Assembly: GCA_002749535.1 (NCBI GenBank)
Contig: MZZL01000408.1
Span: 859,465-923,464 of the forward strand
Source of the DNA: Apophysomyces variabilis
Taxonomy: Eukaryota > Mucoromycota > Mucoromycetes > Mucorales > Mucoraceae
Length of the DNA: 64,000 nucleotides
Direction of reading: 5' to 3'
The notes beneath the pieces were generated by a model. That model was not told where the DNA came from and did not search any database. It saw nothing but the letters and a program-made list of their open reading frames with translations. Numbering within the stretch: position 1 is the first letter of the stretch; each line of letters opens with the position of its first letter. Position numbers and translations under genes: made by a program. Positions 10,749-21,735 of this stretch are shown piece by piece.

Positions 10749-12547
10749 TTATTTTGGCACAGAGAAAATGTCATTGCCTTTCTCCTCAGAGAATACATCT
10801 CCCATTTCTGCGTAAAAGGCACTGAGATCATCTTCCAAGCACTCGTCTAGCAGGATATTTAGCTGTGTCCCAAACAGAAAAAGTTTGTTCCTACCTGTAT
10901 TCTTTTCTTGTAGCTGCTTCTGTTTTTCCTTTTCCCTCTCTTCCTTTTTTCGTCGTTCCTCCTTGGCTCTTTCTGCTTCTTCTAACTTTCTTGCCCGTTC
11001 CATTTCTACTGCGGGAGAATATTCGCATGCATAGGCTTGCTTATCCCAGTACGCCCATAAGCCATCAGGCACATCTGCTTGAACTGCCCACTCTGAAGCA
11101 ACATAGACAGGCAAAAAGCTGTCAGGGTTCGCATAGGATGTAGTAACCTTGCGGTTGTCAATCTTCAGTTCGTTTCCCATACTTCCTAAAGCCTTGGCAG
11201 CCAACTAGACAATGAAACCTCGCCATAAGTACAGTTGTACGTCGTCTCCATTTCGTACTTGGAGATTCTCAAATTCAACAAACGCAAATTCACAGGACAT
11301 CTTTGCTAACTTGTCTTTGATCAACAAAACTCGTCGCACACCCTCAAAGTGCTTCACTGCATTATAGATGCTTTCTTCCGTCGAAAGATTATCCAAATTT
11401 CGTAGGAGAATCATGCCGCTAGGTGCAAATGAAGCATCTTTGGAGCCATCGTTTATATCCATTGATTCGGTAGTGTTTGACCGCTTTTCAACAGCTGATA
11501 CTGAAAACAAAATTCAGAAAAGAAAGTAATTAAGAAAAATCGCTACATTTTAATGTTAACTACCTTCGCATGGGGTTCGACACTCAATGCAGACACGACG
11601 GGAATCATCATTGAATTTGTTGCACTAACAAAACCAAGCAAATATTGATATCTACCAAAAATGTGGGATTATGTTGAAGTTACCCTTGTGCACCGCCATT
11701 CAACCCTATCATCCTTGGCACCGTCCTTGTGACAATAATCCAATCGGACACGCTGATGTCCCATGAAGAAATAAGGATAATGTTTGTCCACAAATTGGAT
11801 AGCATGACCGACGCTTGTGAATCTCACAAACGCAAACTTTCTGGATTCACCTAATGGTCAAGAGGGTTCAGTTGCTGGTAACAAATGAATGCAGACTGGA
11901 CGGAAACCTGTTTCGCGATCTCTAATCAGTGTAACCTCGTCAACGCTAGCATCCATTGACTCTAATGTTTTTTGGATCTGAACGAAAATAGGGTTGGTTG
12001 AATGTAGACAAGGAGAAGAAATTGAGTTAAATATGCAACACAGCGTGACCAAAACACTGATTGCCGAAAAATCACGCACAACCCAGTGAAATAGGTAAAT
12101 GTAGAAACGAGAAGAAAAAGGAACAAGAAAAATGAGCTTACATCTCTTTCCTGCGCAAATTCTGGAAGGCTGCGTAGGACTACATTGATATTAGGCTGGA
12201 TTTGTTCCTGCGGCGGTGGTGGTCGACGAGGCGAGTCGAATCTTCGCCGTCTCTTATTGCAAAGTAAATATTCTGTCACCCAACTCGACATCCAGTTATC
12301 TTACGTCATGGTGTGATTCATAATGACGAACATCCCTGTCATTATGGTAATAATCTACCGCTGAACCTTGTTGGTGATGATTTCCTCTTCTATGGTCATG
12401 ACCAACTGGACTTCGAGACCTTCGTCTGTAATGCTGAGACTGTGAAGGTTGTGTATGTCGGGAAGGAGGTGCATTGTTGAATTCCCGGGATGGATAATGC
12501 GATGGCGGTGGAGGTGGAGGCGGTGGTACTCGAGGACGGTACGACAT
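10749..12547 (-). CDS. RBM5/RBM10-like splicing factor (RRM, RanBP2 zinc finger, RRM)
   Basis: Eight exons join in phase to 433 residues: 12547-12305, 12252-12142, 11977-11908, 11850-11684, 11624-11564, 11500-11259, 11204-10895 and 10846-10749. The order is a Pro/His/Arg-rich N-terminus (YRPRVPPPPPPPP), RRM1 (about 95-190, NVVLRSLPEFAQERD with RNP1-like KFAFVRF), a RanBP2 zinc finger (WRCTRCNKFNDDSRRVCIEC), RRM2 (about 232-325, MILLRNLDNLSTEES with CEFAFVEF), then an aromatic block (ANPDSFLPVY..DGLWAYWD) and a long Glu/Lys helix. RRM-ZnF-RRM in this order is the RBM5/6/10 signature, acting in 3' splice-site choice. The vertebrate G-patch and second zinc finger are not seen; the protein is about half the usual length. 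The last intron (48 nt) is the least certain. Confidence 0.85.
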
Positions 12548-13072
12548 TTTTATGAAACCAAAGAAGCAAAAGATGAGAAACGGTTCGATTTTAATGAACG
12601 GCACAATTGATATCGATGACGTATCACAATTAGCGGAGTTTGCGACAAATTCCGAGCTTTTGGCACAATGTTATGTATGAGAGACAAAGACAAAGGGTAC
12701 GTTGCAAAGCTCATTAAATAGTCTACGCAATAGATATAGTAACAAGCACGGTTGGTTACATAGCAGTTTCAATAGGTTGAACCCAATGAAGCCGTTGCAT
12801 GCTATGGGTTTCTTTATGGGTATGTAAATGCTTCCAATCATGAGCATAACGACTAATAATTTCCACTGCTCGTTTAAGAGAATACTTGCAGCTGGCCTCG
12901 ATCTTGCCCGGTAAAAAAATTCCCTTGTGGCACCTTGGCCTTCAAGCTGGCAGGGACTGGAGCATAAACGTGGAAACCATTGTGACTGCCTGGTCACAGG
13001 ATTTGAAATTCCACTCCACTTGCACTTTGCCAAGAAGTACTTTATACTCAAACATATTGCAATTTGAAAAAG

Positions 13073-15275
13073 ATGGTTTCCCTGTGGTGGAGTCAAAGCG
13101 CACTGGATGAACTGATTGGTAGAGTTATCATAGGAAAGCATTGCCTCTGACTCCTCTTTCATAGATAGAGCAACGTCGGAGTTGTTGCCAGCAGGCCAAG
13201 AGGATCTAGTTCTTCATTTTGAGATTAGCGACCAGATTCGAAGCAAGAAAGTTAACGCTAAGGAAGCCATGCGTTCTCTCAAGAGAAAACTTGCCCATAA
13301 GAATCCAAATGTGGTTTTATCTACGTTGTCGGTAAGACTGAAACCTTTTGCTAGAAGCATACAGTTAGTAACCCACTATCACCTTACACTTTAAGTTGAC
13401 GGATACGTGTGTTAAAAATGGAGGCGAACAGTTTGTAAAAGAGATTGCCAGTCGAGAATTCATGGACGAGTTGACATATCTCCTGAAAGCACCCGTAAGT
13501 CACTTGCCAAGAAAAACTGAGCTTTCGTGCTGATACTTGGAACCTTCCATAGACCGGGTGCAATCCCGACGTAAAAACGAAGATATTAGGCACTATTCAA
13601 ACGTGGGGTCTGGCAGCAAAAGGAAATTCGGCCCTTAGTTACATGTCAGATACATATGGTTTATTAAAAGCGGAGGGGTACGTGTTCCCTCCTGTGACTG
13701 GAAAAGTAGATCCGATTCTTTTCGAAACAGCAGCGGTAAGTTTCTTTCTTAGAGTGAAAACTTAAGTTTGGGTATCTGAATCTATGTGAATTAGGCACCA
13801 GAATGGACAGACTCGGATGTATGTGAGCGCTGTAGAACACCGTTCACCATGACAAATCGCAAGGTACGATGAGATCAAGCATACATGTGACTTAACACCT
13901 ATTTGTTTCAGCATCACTGCCGACAATGCGGTGGTACCTTTTGTCAGCAATGTTCTTCTAAGAATATGCCTTTACCACACCTTGCTATCAATGAAGAAGT
14001 GCGCGTTTGCGATGGATGTTACATCAAATTAAAACTAGCGAAAGTCGCCAAAAAAGAAACTTTGCCGCAGCTCCTATCTACCGCCGGATCCCCTTTGCCA
14101 TCTCACACTCCGTCTGAACCTCGAATATCCAAGCATACCACGGCAGACAGAAACACGCTAGGGAATGATGAAGATAGTTTTGACGCCGATATGAAAAAAG
14201 CGATAGAATTGTCTCTGAAAGAAGCGGAACGTGATAAGGTTGGGTATGTACCTGCAAAAGCTTCGCAACCTCGAACTTCCCCACCTCCCGAAGTAAGTTT
14301 TGTTTCTTCGGTTACTGGAGCGCTTTCTGACAAAAAAAATGAAGGTGGAAAACGAGGAGGATGACCCTGACCTTGCTGCTGCAATTGCCGCTTCGTTGCA
14401 AGATATGCAAGTATCCTCATCTGCGTCGCAATCAACGTACAACGGGTCGTATGCTGCCCCACGCAATGACGATCTCTCGATAACTGAGATGGAGAATATT
14501 CAGCTATTTGCAACATTGATAGAGCGTATACAGGCTGTGGGAGGAGATGTATCCAGTGATACACAGGTTAATGATTTATACACACAAATTGGAGCATTAC
14601 AGCCTAAATTGGTAAAGAGTTTGAACGATGCCAACCGCAAGCATAGTAAGTACTTTGGATGCAAGCAGGACTAGTTATTGATCGAGGCGATTAGGGACGT
14701 TTGTTGAGCTGCACGAGAAACTAAATAGGGCAGTGAAAACGTACGATCTTGTGCTCGAGCGACGGGTTTCGGGTGCATACCATCGTACGTCCGACAGCTA
14801 TAATTTGCCCTACCAGCAGTACGGGGCAGTGCCGCAAGCCGTACAACCAGTGGCTGCTCCCAGTGTAGATCACGCAAGTCCCTTGTACCCTCCTGTCCAG
14901 CAAGCTTCTGGTTACTATCCGACACAGCCATCTTCATATGGTCCTCCGAGTGCATCAACAGATGCCCCAGTACAACAGGCTCCCTACTATGTCTCTCAAC
15001 CCTCGATAGAGCAGCAACAGGCGCCTGCGTCTTCTTATGTTAATGTGGGTGAAAACCAAGCAGTTCATCAAAACTATGAACTACAAAATGCACAACAGTA
15101 CCAACAACAGCACCAACAGCAGCCTCAGTACTATCCAGCTATGCCGCAGCCAATGTATCATTCCCCTTCTCATATAACACAACAGGCGCAGCCGCAGGCA
15201 CAACAACCCCAAATACAGCAACCGCAACATTCTTACAAAGCGTATACCGAGGAAGCTCCTCTTATTGAGCTGTGA
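13073..15275 (+). CDS. VPS27: ESCRT-0 subunit Vps27/Hrs
   Basis: Eight exons join in phase to 608 residues: 13073-13118, 13165-13331, 13396-13494, 13553-13735, 13795-13863, 13912-14292, 14345-14645 and 14695-15275. The VHS domain covers 1-150 ([32 protein letters not shown]). The FYVE finger (about 166-230) has the PI3P-binding RKHHCR motif and paired Cys. Two ubiquitin-interacting motifs (about 275-294 and 318-336) have the E..ALxxS-type core. A GAT-like helical region is at 360-450, and a Gln/Pro/Tyr-rich tail ends EEAPLIEL, a clathrin-box-like end as in yeast Vps27. A PTQP sits in the tail as a possible Vps23-binding P[ST]xP. The protein sorts ubiquitinated cargo at endosomes. The first exon encodes only 15 residues; its start is supported by the VHS beginning directly after it. 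Confidence 0.95.
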
Positions 15276-15326
15276 TAGAGATGATTACACGATGATTCCT
15301 TATTTGACCTCCTGCTTCTTCTTTGT

Positions 15327-15349
15327 AATATATATATATATATATATAA
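15327..15349. repeat. (TA)n microsatellite
   Basis: An AT dinucleotide run lies between the VPS27 stop and the PIG-X stop. Confidence 0.9.
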
Positions 15350-15463
15350 TCAGGGCGGAACGACATCTTTATATTTCTCCAAGTAAAAGTTGAAATACAT
15401 TGCACAATGGTGTCTCTCGCTTTTTTTAATGATATCTTTTGCTCCACCAAATGCATGCTGTGC

Positions 15464-16138
15464 TTACTCTGATCTCCTTCGCTTTCCTTTTGCTTCGTAT
15501 CTTCGTCTTCTAGTCACAGCTTTCCATATACTCATTGATACCCATAGCGTACATATAACAACACAAAGGGCCGTTCCTGTCTTAACCATGTTGGACTCTT
15601 GTTCGTTACCGACAGGAACTTTGAGGTGCAAATCCATCCTGTTTGTTACGGAGAAGGGCTCAAAGGTGGCTGATGTAGTATGTAGCCAATGTGCTGGTAA
15701 TGGTGGTAAAGGAATAGGTTGTTGCAATTCTGGAGTTAATAGACAAGTCCATCCTACCACTGGTGGTTTTATAAATATGTCACGGTAGAGGGTATTGGAG
15801 GGTTTCTGGTAACGTAAATGGAAGGGTAGCTCGATAGGATAGACGGACGGATTCCGCAGAATAACAATACTTCCTCGTGTATCATTTACAAGCTCCAGTG
15901 GCACTTCGAGATTAGTTTCGCCAAATACTGTAGCGTGCCCGAGGGTGAATTCGCGATCCGTAAGTTGATTAGGGTCAACAAACACGCTGGGTGGAAGTTC
16001 ATAAATTGCGTCCAGCGAACACTTTGGCCGCGAAGAGCTTTCTTTAAAGTCGATGACTGTACGGATCACAGGATGGAAACTGTCTTTGGCCTCTACAGTG
16101 GAAGTAATTGTGTTTTCCATAGTCACGGCATAAACCAT
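15464..16138 (-). CDS. PIG-X-type subunit of GPI mannosyltransferase I
   Basis: This is a single open frame of 224 residues. Family marks are YELPPSVFVDPNQL near the N-terminus, FHLRYQKPS in the middle, LHLKVPVGNEQ before the membrane segment, one C-terminal transmembrane helix (about 185-207) and a basic cytosolic tail (RRRRYEAKGKRRR). In human PIG-X the same order (ELPPG..VDPYEL, HCRYHRP, LQVPVG, TM) is found. PIG-X stabilises PIG-M, which adds the first mannose of the GPI anchor in the ER lumen. An N-terminal signal is not visible, so an upstream exon may be missing. Its start faces PHB1 across about 390 bp. Confidence 0.8.
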   Translation of the reverse strand: MVYAVTMENTITSTVEAKDSFHPVIRTVIDFKESSSRPKCSLDAIYELPPSVFVDPNQLTDREFTLGHATVFGETNLEVPLELVNDTRGSIVILRNPSVYPIELPFHLRYQKPSNTLYRDIFIKPPVVGWTCLLTPELQQPIPLPPLPAHWLHTTSATFEPFSVTNRMDLHLKVPVGNEQESNMVKTGTALCVVICTLWVSMSIWKAVTRRRRYEAKGKRRRSE

Positions 16139-16527
16139 CCTCTACTACGGGAGAGGAGAAGAGGGTGACCACTTGTTTTCCTTTTCAGTTCAGACAGCCT
16201 GAGCGTCTTTTGTCTGACTTTGAAGGCATGGCGCATTCCGTAAAAAGGAAAATTGCTACCAAAAGACTTCTTCCCAGCTATGTCTGTACAGTGAAGAAAC
16301 TTATTCTATAATCAATTCATTCTTGCGTCTCTGTTACTAGGCTTTGTATGCTATAGTTAGGGAATATCGTCAAAGCAGGGAAAATATTGGTGAATCACTT
16401 CTTTTTGTTCGACTGTTGTAAGCTGTGGAAATTATTCTTGTGTGACTATTCCACAGTTCGCGGCCGCACCCCCCAGCTTTCTTTTTTTTTCCTTGTTTCC
16501 CCACCTTCGTTCAACTTAAACAACGAC

Positions 16528-17536
16528 ATGGCCGCTGTACTCCAGACAATCGCCAAATACGCTATTCCTGTTGGTATTGCTATTGGTGGCATTCAGACCG
16601 CCATGTATGATGGTAAAAAAGAAAATATCATGTGAGCTTTCGAGTTTTTAAACTGACAGAGATCTACAGTGCAAGGTGGTTACCGTGCCGTCATTTTCGA
16701 TCGTATCCAGGGTGTTAAGCCTGAATCAGTTGGTGAAGGCACCCACTTTTTGGTTCCTTGGCTTCAACGCGCCGTTCAGTTCGATGTTCGCACAAAGCCC
16801 CGCAATATTTCTACAACGACCGGTTCCAAGGACATGCAAATGGTCTCATTGACTCTTCGTGTCCTTCACCGTCCAGAGCTGAAATCGTTACCTAAGATCT
16901 ATCAGAATCTCGGTTTGGACTATGACGAGAGAGTTTTGCCATCTATCGGTAACGAAGTGCTGAAGGCTATTGTCGCGCAGTTCGACGCAAGCGAGTTGAT
17001 CACCCAGCGTGAGGTCGTCTCTGCGAAGATCCGTGAAGAGCTGTACAAGCGTGCACGCGACTTTAATATTGCGTTAGAGGATGTGTCCATTGTGAGTGAA
17101 TAGAGCTTGGATAGGAAAGTGAGAAAGCGATAGAGAACTTATCGTATGAACTAGACACATATGACCTTTGGTAAGGAATTTACCAATGCCGTTGAGCAGA
17201 AGCAGATTGCACAACAGGAAGCAGAACGCGCCAAGTTTGTTGTCGAACGTGCAGAGCAAGAAAAGACTGCTGCTATTATCCGTGCTGAAGGTGATGCCAC
17301 TGCAGCCGAACTGATCTCCAATTCTTTGGAGAAGGCCGGTGAAGGGTAAGGAATCACTGTAGTTTTGCTATTGTCAATATACTAAATATACTTTCTTTTC
17401 TTGCAGTTTGGTTGCTTTTAGACGTATCCAAGCATCCAGGGAAATTGCAGAAACATTATCCAACTCTCGCAATGTTACTTATTTGCCTAGTAACAAGCAA
17501 GGTGGAAGCAACCTCCTCTTGAACGTTCCCATTTAA
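16528..17536 (+). CDS. PHB1: prohibitin-1, inner mitochondrial membrane
   Basis: Four exons join in phase to 275 residues: 16528-16612, 16670-17091, 17155-17345 and 17407-17536. It has an N-terminal hydrophobic anchor ([16 protein letters not shown]) and then the SPFH core ([52 protein letters not shown]). The coiled-coil ([20 protein letters not shown]) and the end [18 protein letters not shown] follow. Length is that of Phb1 (about 275-287). The protein forms ring complexes with Phb2 that chaperone respiratory subunits and control m-AAA protease turnover. The partner PHB2 is not in the window. Confidence 0.97.
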
Positions 17537-17783
17537 TTAAATTAAAAGAGAAAAAGGGAGAAAAAGGATTGGAGATTACGATTTGTTTACTATGTCCATA
17601 TTGCATTTAGTGCGAACTTTTTTTTGGTTCAATACAAAACAGAAAACGGAGAAACACTCTTCCGACACGAGGTATAGCCGCGTAAGCATTCGTCATTTCG
17701 CAAACTCCGAATATGTATTAAAAACCTAACCGTACTTTTCCCGTGCCCTACAAACTATTGTCCTCTATTTTTTAAAGACTAAA

Positions 17784-17961
17784 ATGTGTATGCGTGTTGT
17801 TTGTGATAAGTGTACTAAATATACATGGGCCGGTAAGATACAGTAGTGGCGAACGCCGAAGACTTAGGACTTACACAGGATGCGGCAAGCATATCCAACA
17901 AGCTTTGGCGGGTCTTACTGAGGAAGAAATTTGTCGCTGCAAAGAAGCGAAGAAAAACTGA
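17784..17961 (+). CDS. 43-residue Cys-rich microprotein, one intron
   Basis: Exons 17784-17832 and 17879-17961 flank a 46-nt intron (GTAAG..ACACAG) and join in phase to 43 residues. The product begins MCMRVVCDKCTKYTWAGCGK and then HIQQALAGLTEEEICRC, ending in a Lys-rich tail. It has CxxC, WAGCG(K/Q)H and CxC, as in short conserved proteins of fungi and plants that I remember as starting MC(K/R)VV.C..C.K.TWAGCG.H. The Cys/His set could bind zinc. The function is unknown to me. It follows PHB1 in the same direction by 250 bp. Confidence 0.8.
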
Positions 17962-18867
17962 TCACTAGGAAAATCTGCCGGTGTTTGGAAGACTGTAGAT
18001 GTTGGAAATAATATGGAGATGGTTGTTCTATATTGAATTGTTCCTCTACGCTGGCTTATTTAAAGAAACAGTAGTGATGTTCTTTTTGTATCAATTCAAT
18101 TTATTAGAGGGCGAGAGAATACCTGTAAAAGGAAGATATGATGTTGTTATAAAGAGATTTGACGTTTGATACTATTTACTGTCAATCGATGTCCATCTTT
18201 AACCTTAAATGTGTATCGTTTCGCATGATATTACCACCAACAATTTCTGTATTATTTGTTCCTCTATATCTGCATGCAGGATACTGAAGAAAGGTATTAC
18301 ATCTTATGGTAAATATATATAACTGTATTACTATTTGAATAACTGTAAGTGCGAGCGTCATTAACAATGTTCATTCTAGATTCAATCTTGTACCAAGATC
18401 TTCAATCATAGCAGTAATCAAACTGAAGGATAATAACGTTGCTCATCATTGCAATCAACTTTTATGGTTGATGTTTACATTTATACTCAACTTATATATA
18501 ATTTGGATGTTCAAACACATATTGCTATATTATATAGGAAGTTTAGTATCAAAGTTTAAATAGTCTCCGTTCATTCGAAATTGACTGAGATGATCTTTGT
18601 TTTAGGCTTTACTAATCTTTCTTTGATGAAATGAGCAGCGTTTTGTAATTGCTAGTTTCTATAAAGATGTTTGTAAATTGGGTGACAGTTAGAAGAATGT
18701 CGACATGATCTAAACATTAATTTTTAGTATTACCGGTCTTACTTCTATACAATCACAATTAACTAAATTAACATGTTATAAACTAGTTAATGCTTTTAGC
18801 ATCCCAATTACCATTATGTTTAAAATCAACTAAATCTAGTTCAGAATAGCGCTTGAGATGGGCAGGC

Positions 18868-19040
18868 CTTAATCAGTTAGGTCATAACTAGGCTGGGCCA
18901 AGATTTTAACCTAGAACCTGGCACACTAGGCCTATTACACTAAAATAGGCCTATTGACCCATAGGCCAAGTTAGGTAAGCCATATCAGGCAGGCCAATTT
19001 TATAGCCCGCCTGGCAGACATCCAGTCAGGCTGGGTCAAA
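18868..19040. repeat. patch of repeated AGGCC/GGCCT words
   Basis: In AT-rich surroundings the words AGGCC, GGCCT and GGGCC(A) recur about ten times, with palindromes such as TAGGCCTA at 18926 and 18946. It may be a decayed tandem or foldback element. Confidence 0.5.
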
Positions 19041-19909
19041 ATTCTAAGCCCTAAATTAGTTCTAAAAAAATAACTTTGATTATTTCAGTTTACTTCTAGT
19101 TTGGTTTCTATTCTTTATTACTTTTGCAGTAGCCTAATTAATCTAACTAAAAAGCTTTTTAAATAGTTCAAATAAAAAAGCAGCTTTAGATTTTTAGCTC
19201 TTTGGTTGTTTTATGTTCAATACTTTTTATGTTCAAGATTTTGTTCAATCCTATTTTTCTGTCATGTAAGATAATCCAACTTCAGAGTCATGACACGTGC
19301 GGTGCTCATGTACTGTGACAAGTAAGTACAAAAGAAGGATGGGGGTAGAAATAAATAAAATAGTACCAGACACAAAAGTACAACAACAATAAGTGTGAAT
19401 AATGAATTCACAAAATATCAACTGTTCAAACAAATACAATTGAGGGAGGGTCGGGTTAAGGAAAAAGATATAACGAAGGGTAGTACAAGAGTGTGGAAAC
19501 AAAATAAAATATATGAAGGAAGATAACAAAGGGAGTTCACCAAATAAACAATGTCACTTCAAATAATCTTAGCAGTAAAGATGAGTTCCTTAGATCCTTT
19601 CTCAAAAGCAATCTCAAAGACATTCCAAATTCAATATACCCAGAAAAGATGTTTGCAAGTACAATACGGTTCCGGTTCTTTTTGGTCCAAAAGGTTTTTT
19701 TTTCCTCCTTGGTGTCTTTATTTCTTCTGAAACTATTCGACCCAAGAGGGGAATTTACTAGAACTAACTTAAAGTTGAAACCATACAAAACAGAGGTAAA
19801 CGCTAAGGACATGGGTTAGGAAAAGCATGCGATCACTGGAAAAGAATGGGAGGAAGGATTCAGTCGTGTTTTCCCAAGTTACACCAAATGACCATTTACG
19901 TCCGAAGCG

Positions 19910-20047
19910 GATGTGCGTGTACAAATAATTGATTGTGGTGTACCAACCAGGTCCATAGGAGTTGTGCACGTACAAGGCAGGTGTGCACCAAACCAAGAGC
20001 AAAGGTCGTGTACCTAGGCCAACGTGTAGTGTACCTAGCCGTGTACT
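19910..20047. repeat. GTGTAC/GTGCAC-rich patch
   Basis: The hexamer GTGTAC or GTGCAC occurs at least seven times in about 140 bp, twice as GTGTACCTAG. It lies just upstream of tRNA-Thr. It looks like a degenerate short repeat. Confidence 0.5.
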
Positions 20048-20173
20048 TCTTGAAGAGCAAGACAAACTTTCCACCATTCTTATTTCCAAAGGCTCCATCT
20101 TTTCATTCTTTCAATGTTGTTTACTCGGGTGGTGAGGCCAGAAAAATTATCAGACAAGGTGTAAGTCAGCCGA

Positions 20174-20246
20174 GCCGGCTTAGCTCAGTTGGCAGAGCGT
20201 ATGTCTTGTAAACATAAGGTCGCTAGTTCGATTCTGGCAGTCGGCA
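20174..20246 (+). tRNA. tRNA-Thr (anticodon TGT)
   Basis: The 73-nt cloverleaf has an acceptor stem GCCGGCT / AGTCGGC (one G-U) and a D arm with box A TAGCTCAGTTGGCAGAGC. The anticodon stem TATGT/ACATA encloses the loop CTTGTAA, so the anticodon is TGT and reads ACA (and ACG by wobble). The T arm is box B GGTCGCTAGTTCGATTCTGG-like. The discriminator is A. There is no intron. Confidence 0.95.
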
Positions 20247-20247
20247 C

Positions 20248-20253
20248 TTTTTT
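20248..20253 (+). terminator. Pol III terminator T6
   Basis: Six T residues follow one base after the tRNA-Thr discriminator. Confidence 0.85.
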
Positions 20254-20270
20254 GACCGCAGAAAAACTGT

Positions 20271-21527
20271 TGTCGCACAAACTTGTCGGAGCCGGAATCG
20301 GCGCATGAACGCAAAGACTCTTTTTGCTAAAGCATTCCAAGAAGTTCCTAGATACTTTGTGTCGTATATCTTTTACCTCTTTTAGAATCCCTTTGTACGA
20401 CTATGCCTCTTAGTAGCACAGGCCTGTTCAATGTGAGTCATCGCGACGTTGTAACGCAAGCAATACTCCATGACTCACCCCAGGTCAAGTTGACAACAAT
20501 TGTATTAGAATTAGGCAATATAAATATGAGCAAAGCAAAACAAATAAACAACATCGATTGTTTGTCTTTATTTTATTGTTATCGCTCTCGTCTATCTTCC
20601 TCAGTGATCTTGCACGGTTATATCAGATCAAGGATTGATACGACATTTGTCGTGTCTGCAAAATTGTAGTGACACAAACATTTTGGTCAGGTCGGCCTTG
20701 GTCCAAAAACGGCAAACGTCTAACGCATCGGTCTTCATCACAAAACAGCAACATCTCCAGGAAGACCATGCTCAGCGAAATATTACATAATCTCTTGTCC
20801 GTTTATTTTACTTATTTTGGATCCTCGGCCGTCTTGGCATTGTTACAATTAGTTTTAGGAAAATATAAATATCCCATAGATTTGTTTAGTAATAAAGAAA
20901 ATCATCCGTTTATTCTCTATCTCTTTTGTTACCCTTGATCCCCAGTGGGTTTGACCTTTGCCAGGAAGAAAACCCAGATCAGGAAGAAAATACCGCGCAC
21001 GACAACTTCTCGCATCTTCAGCTTCGTAGAAAAATATAAAAATATCATACGTATAAATACTTTGGATAGTTTGTGAAAAATAAACATCATCGAATTCCCT
21101 CGCACACTTTTATTTTTTACTTCTGTTCCTTTACGGTTTCTATATTCCAGCGTGATTGGGCAACTCGCGTCCAAAACAGTAGCTGTGAATCGACTTTACA
21201 AAAACGACAAATTTCTGTCGTAGCACAAATCGTCCAGCCAAGAACCTAACATGGTAATCTTCTCTTTTGCTTCGGGCATCTTCCCAAGATATGAGTTACA
21301 AGAAGTCTTCTTTGACATCGATCTTATCGTAACACTCTCAGTCCGATTCCTTTTCTATTTTATACCCGCAACAGATTACATAATTTAACCAGAACTAAAA
21401 GATATAAATATTGGGCACATTGCGCAGAATAAAGAGGATCATTCGTCTATCTTACTTTTATTGTCTTCTACTATTGTTCTGTCTTCCTCTGGCCATTGGA
21501 TTTCCATCTCAGACTACGGCGATGACA
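20271..21527 (+). mobile_element. cluster of LTR-like remnants with TGTC..GACA ends
   Basis: Three abutting segments can be drawn: 20271-20645, 20648-21209 and 21216-21527. Each begins TGTC(G) and ends (C)GACA or TGACA. Each holds the same internal order: TATAAATA (20518, 20866 and 21051, 21404), then AATAAA 20-35 bp later, then a pyrimidine-rich stretch. TATA plus polyadenylation signal and TG..CA borders are LTR traits. No gag or pol coding sequence is near. Borders are my reading and could shift. Confidence 0.45.
21005..21209 (+). repeat. inverted repeat, left arm
   Basis: The 205 bp are nearly identical to the reverse complement of 21532-21735, from ACTTCTCGCATCTTCAGCTT to CTTTACAAAAACGACA. 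A difference lies in the AT-rich part just after the first 27 bp. The arm is part of an LTR-like segment. Confidence 0.85.
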
Positions 21528-21531
21528 CTTT

Positions 21532-21735
21532 TGTCATTTTCGTAAAGTCAACTCACAGCTACTGTTTTGGACGCGAGTTGCCCAATCACGCTGGAATATA
21601 GAAACCGTAAAGGAACAGAAGTAAAAAATAAAGGTGTGCGAGGGAATTCGATGATGTTTATTTTTCACAAACTATCCAAAGTATTTATACGTATAATGTT
21701 TCTATAGATCCTACGAAGCTGAAGATGCGAGAAGT
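21532..21735 (-). repeat. inverted repeat, right arm
   Basis: This is the reverse-complement partner of 21005-21209. The space between the arms is about 320 bp and contains another LTR-like segment. It could form a large hairpin or mark an inverted insertion. Confidence 0.85.

Larger units (their letters stand above)
17962..20173. other. AT-rich gene-poor stretch
   Basis: No exon is seen in 2.2 kb. It contains the AGGCC-rich patch (18868-19040) and a GTGTAC-rich patch (19910-20047). AT content is visibly higher than in the gene regions on the left, suggesting old repeat DNA. Confidence 0.6.

Noticed and set aside
12671..13162. 163-codon frame on the minus strand upstream of VPS27
   Set aside because: It overlaps the first exon and promoter of VPS27, and has no domain or signal that would support it.
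15390..15788. 132-codon frame on the plus strand with hydrophobic start
   Set aside because: It is antisense to the PIG-X-type gene, which has clear family motifs.
19251..20211. Several frames of 60-110 codons in the AT-rich zone
   Set aside because: Low-complexity, hydrophobic by base composition, with no start context or splice logic.
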